64,000 nucleotides of DNA from Ensifer oleiphilus (lineage in GTDB: Bacteria; Pseudomonadota; Alphaproteobacteria; Rhizobiales; Rhizobiaceae), in contig NZ_JABWDU010000006.1 of the NCBI RefSeq assembly GCF_013371465.1, forward strand, positions 1 through 64,000, read 5' to 3'. The notes beneath the pieces are model-generated. The model had not been told where the DNA came from. It saw only the letters and a program-made list of their open reading frames with translations, and did not search any database. Position 1 is the stretch's first letter. Each line of letters begins with the position of its first letter. This document shows, one piece after another, positions 24,939-33,094 of the stretch. A program made the position numbers and the translations under genes.

Positions 24939-27866
24939 TTACCAGCCCTCGTCCAGCACGCGCGTCAGCATGTCGGCGAAGAAGTCGGCACTCTCGCGGC
25001 TGAGGCAGAGCGGCGGCTTGATCTTCAAGACGTTCAGGTGGTCGCCGGTCGGCTGCATGATGACGCCGAGCTCAAGCAGGCGGTCGCAGATGGCAGCGGT
25101 CTCCTCCTTTGCCGGCTCCAGCGTGTTGCGATCGCGGACGAACTCGACGCCTAGATAAAGCCCCATGCCGTGCACGGCACCGACGAGGGGGAACCGCTGC
25201 TCAAGCGCTTGGAGCCTCGTCTTGAGATAACCGCCGACGACGCGGGCGTTGTCCTGCAGCTTCTCCTCTTCGATGAGATCGAGAACGGTATGCCCGACGA
25301 CGGAGCTGACGGGGCTGCCGCCTGATGACGAGAAGAAGTAACCTTCCTTCTCCAGCGCATCGGCGATCTCGCGCCTGGTGATGACGGCACCCAGCGGATG
25401 GCCGTTGCCCATGCCCTTGGCGATGGTGATGATATCGGGCACCACGCCCTGCTCCTCGAAGCCCCAGAAGTAGTCGCCAAGCCTGCCATAGCCGACCTGC
25501 ACTTCGTCTGCGATGCACACACCGCCGCGCTGCCGGACCATGGCATAGACCGCATCGAGATAGCCCTTGGGCAACGGAATGCCGCCGGCATTGCCATAGA
25601 CCGGCTCGCAGATGAAACCGGCAAGCCCTTGGGCTCCGTCCTCCAGCTCGCGCAGCTTGGTCGCCACCGACCGGACGTAGTGGTCGGTGGTGTCGGAGCC
25701 ACGGAATTGTCCACGATAGGTGTTGGGCGCGACGACAGCATGCACCCAGTCGGGACGGGTCTCAAGCGCCCGCGGGTTGTCGGCGATCGAGGTCGAGACC
25801 GCGTCGCTCGCCACCGTCCAGCCATGATAAGCCTCGAGCAGGCTGACGACATTGCGCTCACCGGAAAATGCCCAGGCGAGACGCAAGGCAAGGTCGTTCG
25901 CCTCCGAGCCACTATTGACCAGGAACACCGTGTCGAGACCGTCAGGCGCAAGCGCTGCAAGCCTTTCGGAAAACTCGGCAACTGACGCATAGTGAAAGCG
26001 CGAATTGGTGTTGAGCAGCGACCACTGCCGACCGACCGCCGCCGCCAGCCTTGGGTGCCCGTGGCCAAGGATCGTTACGTTGTTGACCATGTCGAGATAG
26101 GCCCTGCCCTCGACGTCGAACAGATACTCCTTCCAGCCGCGCTCGATCTGCGGCGGCTTGCTGTAGTAGTTCTTCTGCGGCCTGGCGAAATGTTGCTGGC
26201 GGCGATCAAGCAGTTCGGTCGAATGGAGCACCGGCGCATCGCAGTCGAAACCGAGAATGCCTGAGGGTGACGGGCAGAGCGCGCGCCAGGCGTCGGCCTG
26301 ATGGGCCGGGACAAACAGCGGCGGGATCAACCCCGGTTCGCGGCAGAGCTGTACCCGCATCAGCCCAAGCCCGTGGCCGGCATCGACCACCGTGCCGATC
26401 GGCGCACCGGCGGCAACCGCCTCCTCAGCGTCCTCGGGCGGCTCCAGACCGGTGAGATGGAGAACGACTGCAGGACCGTTCAGCAACACCCGTCCGTCAT
26501 GCCATTCGGTTCCGCCGGCAAAGGGCGCTCTGACGACAGTGCCGACAGGCAGGCACAGATCGACATGCAGCGCAAAGGTCGAAGTCGGTCGCGACGCGCG
26601 AAGCGCACTCTCGGTCAGCCGATATTCGCCGTAACGGGTGGACGCCATGCCGATCGCATGCGCAGCCGTCTGCAACAGTGACGCCGGAAGGCCCTGGTGC
26701 TGCCACCGTTCCTCGGGAAGCAAGGGGCTGAGGATGGAAAGGTCGATCTGGCGCACGCCGGCCGGCTCGATCTCGACGAGCAACCCTTCGCCGATCACCG
26801 TCAGCGTTTTTTCAGGCGCGGCATCGACAGCGCACAGGATCGCCTGCTGCATCAGCGCCGGCGGCACGGAAACGGCGACGTCGAAGATCTCACGTTCATG
26901 GGCGGCATTGCCCTGAACGTATGCATTGTCAGGGTCGATGGTCAGCTGCCGTTCGGAGCTGGCGACCAGCACGGCGGCGCGCGCGACAATCAGCGGCCAC
27001 AACGCCTTCAGCTCGCTTTCCTCAAGCGGGCAGACCGCATGAAAAGCCGTGATAGCCGGCAGAATGAAGAGTGGATCGCCATCGGCATGATGCAGCAGCG
27101 AGGCGCAGGTGACGGCCAGTTCGGCGACGAGCCAGCCCTTGAGAATATCGCCGAAATCGATGACGCTGTCAGGAAACGGTCGGCCGGCGGCATCCGGTTG
27201 CCCGACGACATTGTCGTCGGTGACATCGTGGTGAATGGCCTGCACGCGCAGATCGGCGGTCAGCGGCTGAAGCCGGCGCATGGACGCCACCATGGCTTCG
27301 GCAATGCGCTTCTTCAGTCCCTCGTCGTTCATGGCCGCCAGCAGATGCAGCGCGACCGGGGCGGCGTGCCTCAGATCCCATTGCAACTCGCGGTCGAGGC
27401 CCGCATGGTCGAAATCACGCAGCGCCACCGCCAGCCGCCCGGCGATGTCGCCGAGGGCCGCCACCGTTTCCGCCGTCAGATGCTTGCGCCGCGTCAACGG
27501 CACGCCGTCGAGATAGGTCAGCAGACGAACGCGATAGGCGTCACCGCGCACGGTCACGTCGACGATATCGCTGCCATCGAGCGCGCGCACCACCTGCGGC
27601 GCCCGCACCGATCCCGTCTGGCGGGCGAGATGCAGCAAGGCGGCGTTCTGCGCCTGCAGTTCCTGCAGGTCATAGGCCGCCCGGCAGATTTTGAGCACGA
27701 AGCGCGCCTCGCCGGTGTCTATCCGGTAGTTGCGGTCCTGCTGGCTGCCGAGTTCGCTCAAGGTGCCGGAGAGGCCGAAATGCTCCAAAAGGATGCGCGC
27801 TGCGTCGTCAGGCGCGACGTCGGGCCTTGTCAATTCCGTGCGAAGCTTCAGCGCGTCTTGAACCAT
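24939..27866 (-). CDS. Second kinase / M23-remnant / phospholyase-like fusion protein
   Basis: Paralogue of the protein at 10071, 975 residues. The kinase domain keeps its catalytic loop (AIHHDVTDDNVV, VIDFGDILKG). The C-terminal class III PLP domain has DEVQVGYGRLG and the lysine in ITIAKGMGNGHP. The middle region (about residues 430-520) still aligns with the M23 barrel, but its ligands are gone: the position of HLGLD reads FALHVDL and that of HLHLQL reads GLMRVQL. GGAGGCG precedes the ATG. The gene lies 63 bases behind the HutC-like regulator on the same strand and may be controlled by it. The amino-alcohol substrate is unknown. Confidence 0.78.
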   Translation of the reverse strand: MVQDALKLRTELTRPDVAPDDAARILLEHFGLSGTLSELGSQQDRNYRIDTGEARFVLKICRAAYDLQELQAQNAALLHLARQTGSVRAPQVVRALDGSDIVDVTVRGDAYRVRLLTYLDGVPLTRRKHLTAETVAALGDIAGRLAVALRDFDHAGLDRELQWDLRHAAPVALHLLAAMNDEGLKKRIAEAMVASMRRLQPLTADLRVQAIHHDVTDDNVVGQPDAAGRPFPDSVIDFGDILKGWLVAELAVTCASLLHHADGDPLFILPAITAFHAVCPLEESELKALWPLIVARAAVLVASSERQLTIDPDNAYVQGNAAHEREIFDVAVSVPPALMQQAILCAVDAAPEKTLTVIGEGLLVEIEPAGVRQIDLSILSPLLPEERWQHQGLPASLLQTAAHAIGMASTRYGEYRLTESALRASRPTSTFALHVDLCLPVGTVVRAPFAGGTEWHDGRVLLNGPAVVLHLTGLEPPEDAEEAVAAGAPIGTVVDAGHGLGLMRVQLCREPGLIPPLFVPAHQADAWRALCPSPSGILGFDCDAPVLHSTELLDRRQQHFARPQKNYYSKPPQIERGWKEYLFDVEGRAYLDMVNNVTILGHGHPRLAAAVGRQWSLLNTNSRFHYASVAEFSERLAALAPDGLDTVFLVNSGSEANDLALRLAWAFSGERNVVSLLEAYHGWTVASDAVSTSIADNPRALETRPDWVHAVVAPNTYRGQFRGSDTTDHYVRSVATKLRELEDGAQGLAGFICEPVYGNAGGIPLPKGYLDAVYAMVRQRGGVCIADEVQVGYGRLGDYFWGFEEQGVVPDIITIAKGMGNGHPLGAVITRREIADALEKEGYFFSSSGGSPVSSVVGHTVLDLIEEEKLQDNARVVGGYLKTRLQALEQRFPLVGAVHGMGLYLGVEFVRDRNTLEPAKEETAAICDRLLELGVIMQPTGDHLNVLKIKPPLCLSRESADFFADMLTRVLDEGW

Positions 27867-27929
27867 AGTGTCGCCTCCATCACATCCAGCACCATGCCGA
27901 CTTCCGTTACGACCGAGCGGGTCTCCCGA

Positions 27930-28646
27930 CTATTGCGACATACCTTCAAGGCGATAGCGCGTCCCGGGATAGAGCAGGCGCGCCGTCGTCACATTGGCGG
28001 TGTCGGACCAGGTGCGGCGCCGGATCATCAGGCAGGGCTCGTTGCGGTCGATACCGAGCAGCTTGCATTCCCATGGCTGCGGCGAGACCGCCTCGACGAT
28101 CTGCTCCGTGCGGGTGATCGGTGCCACCGCCGTCAGATAGGCGTTGGGCGTCATGTCGCGGAAATCCTGCTCCATGTATTTCGGGCAGATCGACGGGTTG
28201 ACGAACCGGTCCTCGATCTGGATCGGCAAGCCGTTTTCCGAATGCACCATGATCGAATGGAAAACCCTGGCCCCGGTCGCAAGGCCGAGCGCATAGCCGA
28301 TTTCCGACGGCGCCACTTCTTCCTGCATCAGCGTCATGCGCGAGGTGTGCGCATGGCCGCGCTCGCGGATTTCGTCGGCGATGTTGCGCACTTCCAAAAG
28401 CGCCGTGCTGCCCTTGTGGGCCGCAACGAACGACCCGACCCCCTGGACACGGGTGATCGCGCCTTCGGTTGCAAGCTCCCTAAGCGCCCGGTTCGCGGTC
28501 ATGCGGCTGACGCCGAGATCGGCGACGATCTCGTTTTCGGAAGGGATGCGATGATGTGCCGGCCATTCGCCGCTGTCGATGCGGGTGCGGATGAACTGCT
28601 TCACCGCCTCGTAGCGTGGCACCGGTCCGTCCTCGAATGCCGCCAT
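27930..28646 (-). CDS. hutC: HutC-like GntR-family regulator
   Basis: GntR/HutC-type repressor of 238 residues: winged helix-turn-helix (RIPSENEIVADLGVSRMTAN, then RALRELATEGAITRVQGVGS) and a UTRA effector domain with the typical SIMVHSENGLPIQIEDRFVN. In Pseudomonas, HutC represses histidine use and is released by urocanate. It is divergent from hutF, and a dyad lies in the shared promoter. GAAGGAT precedes the ATG at 28646; an alternative start at 28679 is possible. The symbol is given by family and neighbourhood. Confidence 0.85.
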   Translation of the reverse strand: MAAFEDGPVPRYEAVKQFIRTRIDSGEWPAHHRIPSENEIVADLGVSRMTANRALRELATEGAITRVQGVGSFVAAHKGSTALLEVRNIADEIRERGHAHTSRMTLMQEEVAPSEIGYALGLATGARVFHSIMVHSENGLPIQIEDRFVNPSICPKYMEQDFRDMTPNAYLTAVAPITRTEQIVEAVSPQPWECKLLGIDRNEPCLMIRRRTWSDTANVTTARLLYPGTRYRLEGMSQ

Positions 28647-28775
28647 GTCGATCCTTCGCCTGAGTGCCGTTATCGGCATTTTCCCCGCCCTTTCCGGATC
28701 ACGAACAAATCATGCGCATCCGGCAATGATTCTTTTCGTTCATTTCGCGCTTGCGCGCCACAGCAAAATATCTAT

Positions 28776-28791
28776 AGTTCCATATACAACT
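28776..28791. promoter_or_regulatory. Candidate HutC operator
   Basis: AGTTCCATATACAACT is an imperfect 16-bp dyad centred on ATAT in the hutC-hutF promoter region, 20 bases before the hutF start. Its shape resembles the TGTATATACA-type sites of HutC/GntR proteins. A TACGTA palindrome follows at once. Confidence 0.5.
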
Positions 28792-28811
28792 ACGTACAGG
28801 AAAATCGCAAC

Positions 28812-30185
28812 ATGGCAACTTTTCCCGTCAACCGGCTCTTCGCCGACCATGCGCTTCTGCCGACCGGCTGGGCGCAGAACGTCGCCATTGCGCTTGATCA
28901 GACAGGCGAGATCGTCTCCATCAATGCCGATCAGCCCATCGCCGATGGCGACGAGCGCGTCGCCGGACCGCTGGTCCCCGCCATTGCCAACCTGCATTCC
29001 CACGCCTTCCAGCGCGCCATGGCCGGCCTTGCCGAAGTCGCCGGCAGCGGCGACGACAGCTTCTGGACCTGGCGGGAAGAAATGTACCGCACCGTCGGCC
29101 TCGTGAACCCCGACGATGTCGAGGCGATCGCCGCCAAGCTCTACATGGAGATGCTGAAGGGTGGCTTCGGCCATGTCGCCGAATTCCACTACCTGCACCA
29201 CACCGCCAACGGCACGCCCTATTCCGACCCGGCCGAGATGTCGTTGCGCATTCTGAATGCTGCCAAGGCAACCGGCATCGGGCTGACCCACCTGCCGGTC
29301 TTCTACGCCCACGCCAATTTCGGTGGCGTCGCCCCCAATGCCGGCCAACGTCCCTTCCTTCACGATCCGGATCAGTTCCTTGCGCTGCTGGAACGCTTGG
29401 CGCCGCTCTGCCGCGACAACGGCCAGACGCTCGGCTATGCCATCCATTCGCTGCGCGCCGCGACCCCTGAAGAGATGCGCACGATCCTCGAACGCGCGCC
29501 CGTAGCAGGCCCGATCCATATCCATGTCGCAGAGCAGACCAAGGAAGTGGAAGACAGCCTTGCATGGAGCGGCCGTCGTCCGGTTCAGTGGCTGCTCGAC
29601 GAAATGCCGGTCGATGAGCGCTGGTGCCTGATTCACGCGACCCATCTGACAGACGACGAACGACAGCGCTTGGCACGTTCCGGCGCCGTTGCCGGCCTCT
29701 GCCCGGCAACCGAAGCCAATCTCGGCGACGGCATCTTTCCTGCGGTCGACTATATGGCCGAAGGCGGGCGCCTCGGCATCGGCACCGACAGCCATGTGGC
29801 AACCAGCGTTGCCGAAGAGCTGCGGCTGCTCGAATACGGCCAGCGGCTGCGCGACCGCCGCCGCAACCGGCTGGCCGGCCCCGGCGCCTCCGTCGGCCAC
29901 ACCATTTTCGAGGCCGCCCTCAAGGGCGGTGACCAGGCCGTCGGCCAGAAGACATCGGGCATCTCGGTCGGTGCGCGCGCCGATTTTGTCGTGCTCGACG
30001 GCGCCAATCCGTACATCGCCGCGGCAAGCGGCAATCAGATCCTCGACCGCTGGCTGTTTGCGCTCGGCGGCGAGACCGTCCGCGACGTCATGGTCGCCGG
30101 ACAGTGGAAGATCCGCAACGGACGCCACGACCGGGAGGAAGACATCGACCGCGCCTTCGCGCGGGTGCTCATGAAACTGAAGTAG
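28812..30185 (+). CDS. hutF: Formimidoylglutamate deiminase HutF
   Basis: Metal-dependent amidohydrolase-superfamily enzyme of 457 residues that turns N-formimino-L-glutamate into N-formyl-L-glutamate and ammonia. Metal ligands and family motifs are NLHSHAFQRAMAG, IHIHVAEQTKEVED, HATHLTDDE and GTDSHVATSVAEELR. The start at 28812 (MATFPVNRLFADHALLP) matches the family; the frame is open far upstream but that part is the shadow of other genes. It heads an operon with the transporter and HutH-like genes under the HutC-like regulator. Confidence 0.92.
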   Translation: MATFPVNRLFADHALLPTGWAQNVAIALDQTGEIVSINADQPIADGDERVAGPLVPAIANLHSHAFQRAMAGLAEVAGSGDDSFWTWREEMYRTVGLVNPDDVEAIAAKLYMEMLKGGFGHVAEFHYLHHTANGTPYSDPAEMSLRILNAAKATGIGLTHLPVFYAHANFGGVAPNAGQRPFLHDPDQFLALLERLAPLCRDNGQTLGYAIHSLRAATPEEMRTILERAPVAGPIHIHVAEQTKEVEDSLAWSGRRPVQWLLDEMPVDERWCLIHATHLTDDERQRLARSGAVAGLCPATEANLGDGIFPAVDYMAEGGRLGIGTDSHVATSVAEELRLLEYGQRLRDRRRNRLAGPGASVGHTIFEAALKGGDQAVGQKTSGISVGARADFVVLDGANPYIAAASGNQILDRWLFALGGETVRDVMVAGQWKIRNGRHDREEDIDRAFARVLMKLK

Positions 30186-30220
30186 CAATCGAAGCGACCA
30201 TCAAAAAAAGGGGAATGCGC

Positions 30221-31255
30221 ATGTCGATCAGCAAACTGAAACTCACCCTCGCCGCCACGGGCCTCGTGCTTGCCGCCTCCACCGGCAATGCCAGCGCCTC
30301 CTATTGCGGCGACGGCAAGACCGTCACCTTCGCCGGCATCGACTGGGAAAGCGGCGCCTTCATCACCGAGGTGATGAAAACGATCCTCGCCAAGGGCTAC
30401 GACTGCCAGGTGGATTCGATCCCCGGCAACTCGGTGACGCTGGAACAGGCGACCGCCAACAACGACGTCCAGATCTTTGCCGAGGAATGGCTCGGCCGCT
30501 CCGACATCTGGAACAAGGCCGTCGAGGAAAAGAAGGTCGTTGCCGTCGGCAAGACCTTCGTCGGCGCCAGCGAAGGCTGGTTCGTGCCGGAATACGTCAT
30601 CAAGGGCGATGCCAGCCGCAACATCGAGGCGAAGGCCCCGGACCTGAAGAGCGTGTCGCAGCTCACCGACGCCAAGATCGTCGAACTCTTCGCCGATCCG
30701 GAAGAGCCGTCCAAGGGCCGCTTCCTCAATTGCCCGTCGGGCTGGACCTGCGAAGGCGTCAGCACCGCCAAGCTCGATGCCTACAAGCTCGGCGAGACCT
30801 ATGTGAACTTCCGTCCGGGTACCGGCACGGCACTCGATTCCGCCATCACCTCGGCCTATCTGCAGGGCGAGCCGATCCTGTTCTACTACTGGTCGCCGAC
30901 TGCGATCATGGGCAAGTTCAAGCTCGTACAGTTGGAAGAGCCGGCCTACAACGAAGCTTGCTGGAAGGAGCTTTCGAGCGCCACCGGCAAGCGCGACGAG
31001 GGCTGCGCCTTCCCGTCGGTCGACGTCTCCTATGGTGTCAACAGCACCTTTGCCCAGGAAGCCCCCGAGATCATCGCCATCCTGGAAAAGGCGACCTTCC
31101 CGCTCGAAGACGTCAACGGCAGCCTTGCCTACATGACCGACAAGAAGGTCGATGCGGTGGCGGCGGCGGCCGAGTTCCTGAAGACCAAGGGCGACGTCTG
31201 GGGCAAATGGGTCTCCGACGAGGCTCGCGGCAAGATCGAAGCCAGCCTGAAGTAA
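30221..31255 (+). CDS. hutX: HutX-like ABC transporter binding protein
   Basis: Periplasmic binding protein of 344 residues, OpuAC/ProX type, with a Sec signal peptide (MSISKLKLTLAATGLVLAAS, cleavage after NASA). The mature part starts SYCGDGKTVTFAGIDWESG. In Sinorhizobium, HutX of this family binds histidine, with proline betaine as a weaker ligand, and works with HutW and HutV. GGGGA lies 6 bases before the ATG at 30221; the ATG at 30215 would be too close. It follows hutF by 35 bases. Confidence 0.88.
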   Translation: MSISKLKLTLAATGLVLAASTGNASASYCGDGKTVTFAGIDWESGAFITEVMKTILAKGYDCQVDSIPGNSVTLEQATANNDVQIFAEEWLGRSDIWNKAVEEKKVVAVGKTFVGASEGWFVPEYVIKGDASRNIEAKAPDLKSVSQLTDAKIVELFADPEEPSKGRFLNCPSGWTCEGVSTAKLDAYKLGETYVNFRPGTGTALDSAITSAYLQGEPILFYYWSPTAIMGKFKLVQLEEPAYNEACWKELSSATGKRDEGCAFPSVDVSYGVNSTFAQEAPEIIAILEKATFPLEDVNGSLAYMTDKKVDAVAAAAEFLKTKGDVWGKWVSDEARGKIEASLK

Positions 31256-31290
31256 GTCCGTTCGGTCGGCCGACGCGTATCCGATGTGCG

Positions 31291-31314
31291 GCGCCTCTGT
31301 CTGAGACAGAGCGC
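31291..31314 (+). other. Intercistronic stem-loop between hutX and hutW
   Basis: GCGCCTCTGTC-TGA-GACAGAGCGC forms a strong hairpin with one bulge in the 161-base gap after the binding-protein gene. Such hairpins commonly stabilise upstream mRNA, so binding protein is made in excess over permease; that role is inferred. Confidence 0.55.
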
Positions 31315-31416
31315 TGGCATCACACCTGCGTCGGCCGGAACCTTCGACACCCCGAGGCAAGCGCCATCGGCGGCGGCATCGTGCCCGCCCATGGCCCGAG
31401 CAAGGAACGACATCCG

Positions 31417-32274
31417 ATGTTTCCGGATACCCTCAATCTCTCCATCCGCGCGCCGGTGAACGAGTTCATCCAGACGCTGGTCAGCAGCTACGGCTGGGTC
31501 TTCAAGGCGATCAGCGCGGTGATCCTCAAAGCCGTGCTGTTCATCGAGTGGATCCTGCGCGGCCTGCCCTGGTGGGTCGTCATCCTCGCCTTCATGGCGC
31601 TCGCCTGGCAAAGCTCCAAGCGCTGGACGCTGACGGTCGCCGTCGGCGCGCTGCTGTTCTTCGTCGGCGTGCTCGGTCTCTGGGATCTCACCATGCAGAC
31701 GCTGGCGCTGATGCTGATGGCGACGCTGGTGTCGGTGGCGATCGGCGTGCCCATGGGCATTCTCGTCGCCAAGAGCCGGCTGGTGCGCAACATCACGCTT
31801 CCGGTGCTCGACGTGATGCAGACCATGCCGAGTTTCGTCTACCTGATCCCGGCTCTCATGCTCTTCGGTCTCGGCAAGGTGCCGGCGATCCTGGCGACGA
31901 TCATCTACGCGGTGCCACCGCTGATCCGGCTCACCGACCTCGGCATCCGCCAGGTCGATCACGAGGTCGTCGAGGCGGCAACCGCCTTCGGCGGCAGCCC
32001 CAACCAGATCCTCTTTGGCGTCGAACTTCCGCTTGCCACTCCGACGATCATGGCCGGCCTCAACCAGACGATCATGATGGCGCTGTCGATGGTGGTCGTC
32101 GCCTCGATGATCGGTGCGCGCGGCCTCGGCGAACAGGTGCTGAACGGCATCCAGACGCTCGACGTCGGCAAGGGCCTGGAAGCCGGCATCGGCATCGTCA
32201 TCCTGGCAATCGTACTCGACCGCATCACGCAAGGGTTCGGCAAGAGCCGGACGGAGGATCCCCGCAATGGCTGA
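31417..32274 (+). CDS. hutW: HutW-like ABC transporter permease
   Basis: Inner-membrane permease of 285 residues in the ProW/OpuAB family, with a BPD_transp_1 domain and about six hydrophobic segments. The EAA loop that meets the ATPase reads VVEAATAFGGSPNQILFGVE. AAGGA stands about 10 bases before the ATG. Its last 8 bases overlap hutV, which implies translational coupling. It completes the HutXWV uptake system. Confidence 0.9.
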   Translation: MFPDTLNLSIRAPVNEFIQTLVSSYGWVFKAISAVILKAVLFIEWILRGLPWWVVILAFMALAWQSSKRWTLTVAVGALLFFVGVLGLWDLTMQTLALMLMATLVSVAIGVPMGILVAKSRLVRNITLPVLDVMQTMPSFVYLIPALMLFGLGKVPAILATIIYAVPPLIRLTDLGIRQVDHEVVEAATAFGGSPNQILFGVELPLATPTIMAGLNQTIMMALSMVVVASMIGARGLGEQVLNGIQTLDVGKGLEAGIGIVILAIVLDRITQGFGKSRTEDPRNG

Positions 32275-33094
32275 TATCGAGATCCGCAACGTCTACAAGA
32301 TCTTCGGGCAGGACGCGAAGGCGGCCCTTGCCATGGCCAAGGACGGCCTCGACAAGGCCGAGATCCTTGCCCGCTCCGGCTGCAGCGTCGGCCTCAACGA
32401 CGTCAGTCTGACGATCGGCGCCGGCAAGATCTTCGTCATCATGGGCCTGTCCGGATCGGGCAAGTCGACGCTGGTGCGTCACATCAACCGGCTGATCGAG
32501 CCGACGAGCGGAGAGGTCGCCTTTGATGGCAGCAACATCCTCGATCTCGATGCCAAGGCGCTTCGCACCTTCCGCATGCACCGTGTCAGCATGGTGTTCC
32601 AGAGTTTTGCCCTGATGCCGCATCGAACCGTCTTGCAGAACGTCGTCTACGGCCAGCGCGTGCGCGGCCTCTCCAAGGCTGACAGCCGCGACATCGGCAT
32701 GAAATGGATCGAGACCGTCGGTCTCAATGGCTACGATGCCAAGTTCCCGCACCAGCTCTCAGGCGGCATGAAGCAGCGCGTCGGCCTTGCCCGCGCGCTT
32801 GCCGCCGACACCGATGTCATCCTGATGGACGAGGCCTTCTCGGCGCTCGATCCGCTGATCCGCGCCGACATGCAGGACCAGCTGCTGCAGCTGCAGCAGA
32901 ACCTGTCGAAGACCATCGTCTTCATCACCCACGATCTCGACGAGGCTTTGCGCATCGGCTCGGAAATCGCCATCCTGAAGGACGGTCAGGTGGTGCAGGT
33001 GGGAACGCCGGACGATATTCTCGACAAGCCCGCGAATGACTACGTCGCCCGTTTCGTCCAACGCCGCCAGGGAAGGCCCGAAGCGCATGACTGA
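32267..33094 (+). CDS. hutV: HutV-like ABC transporter ATPase
   Basis: ATPase of 275 residues, ProV/OpuAA type: Walker A GLSGSGKST, signature LSGGMKQRVGLARAL, Walker B ILMDEAFSALDP. It lacks the C-terminal CBS repeats found in longer ProV proteins, as expected for HutV. It overlaps hutW by 8 bases at its start and hutH by 8 bases at its end (ATGACTGA). Confidence 0.9.
   Translation: MADIEIRNVYKIFGQDAKAALAMAKDGLDKAEILARSGCSVGLNDVSLTIGAGKIFVIMGLSGSGKSTLVRHINRLIEPTSGEVAFDGSNILDLDAKALRTFRMHRVSMVFQSFALMPHRTVLQNVVYGQRVRGLSKADSRDIGMKWIETVGLNGYDAKFPHQLSGGMKQRVGLARALAADTDVILMDEAFSALDPLIRADMQDQLLQLQQNLSKTIVFITHDLDEALRIGSEIAILKDGQVVQVGTPDDILDKPANDYVARFVQRRQGRPEAHD

Noticed and set aside
24939-27866. 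Frameshift between the kinase and PLP parts of the second fusion
   Set aside because: The frame is continuous and the linker still aligns with the M23 domain of the first fusion, so the fusion is genuine.
26697-28811. Upstream extension of the hutF frame, giving 1162 codons
   Set aside because: The part before 28812 is antisense to the fusion gene and hutC; HutF homology begins at 28812.
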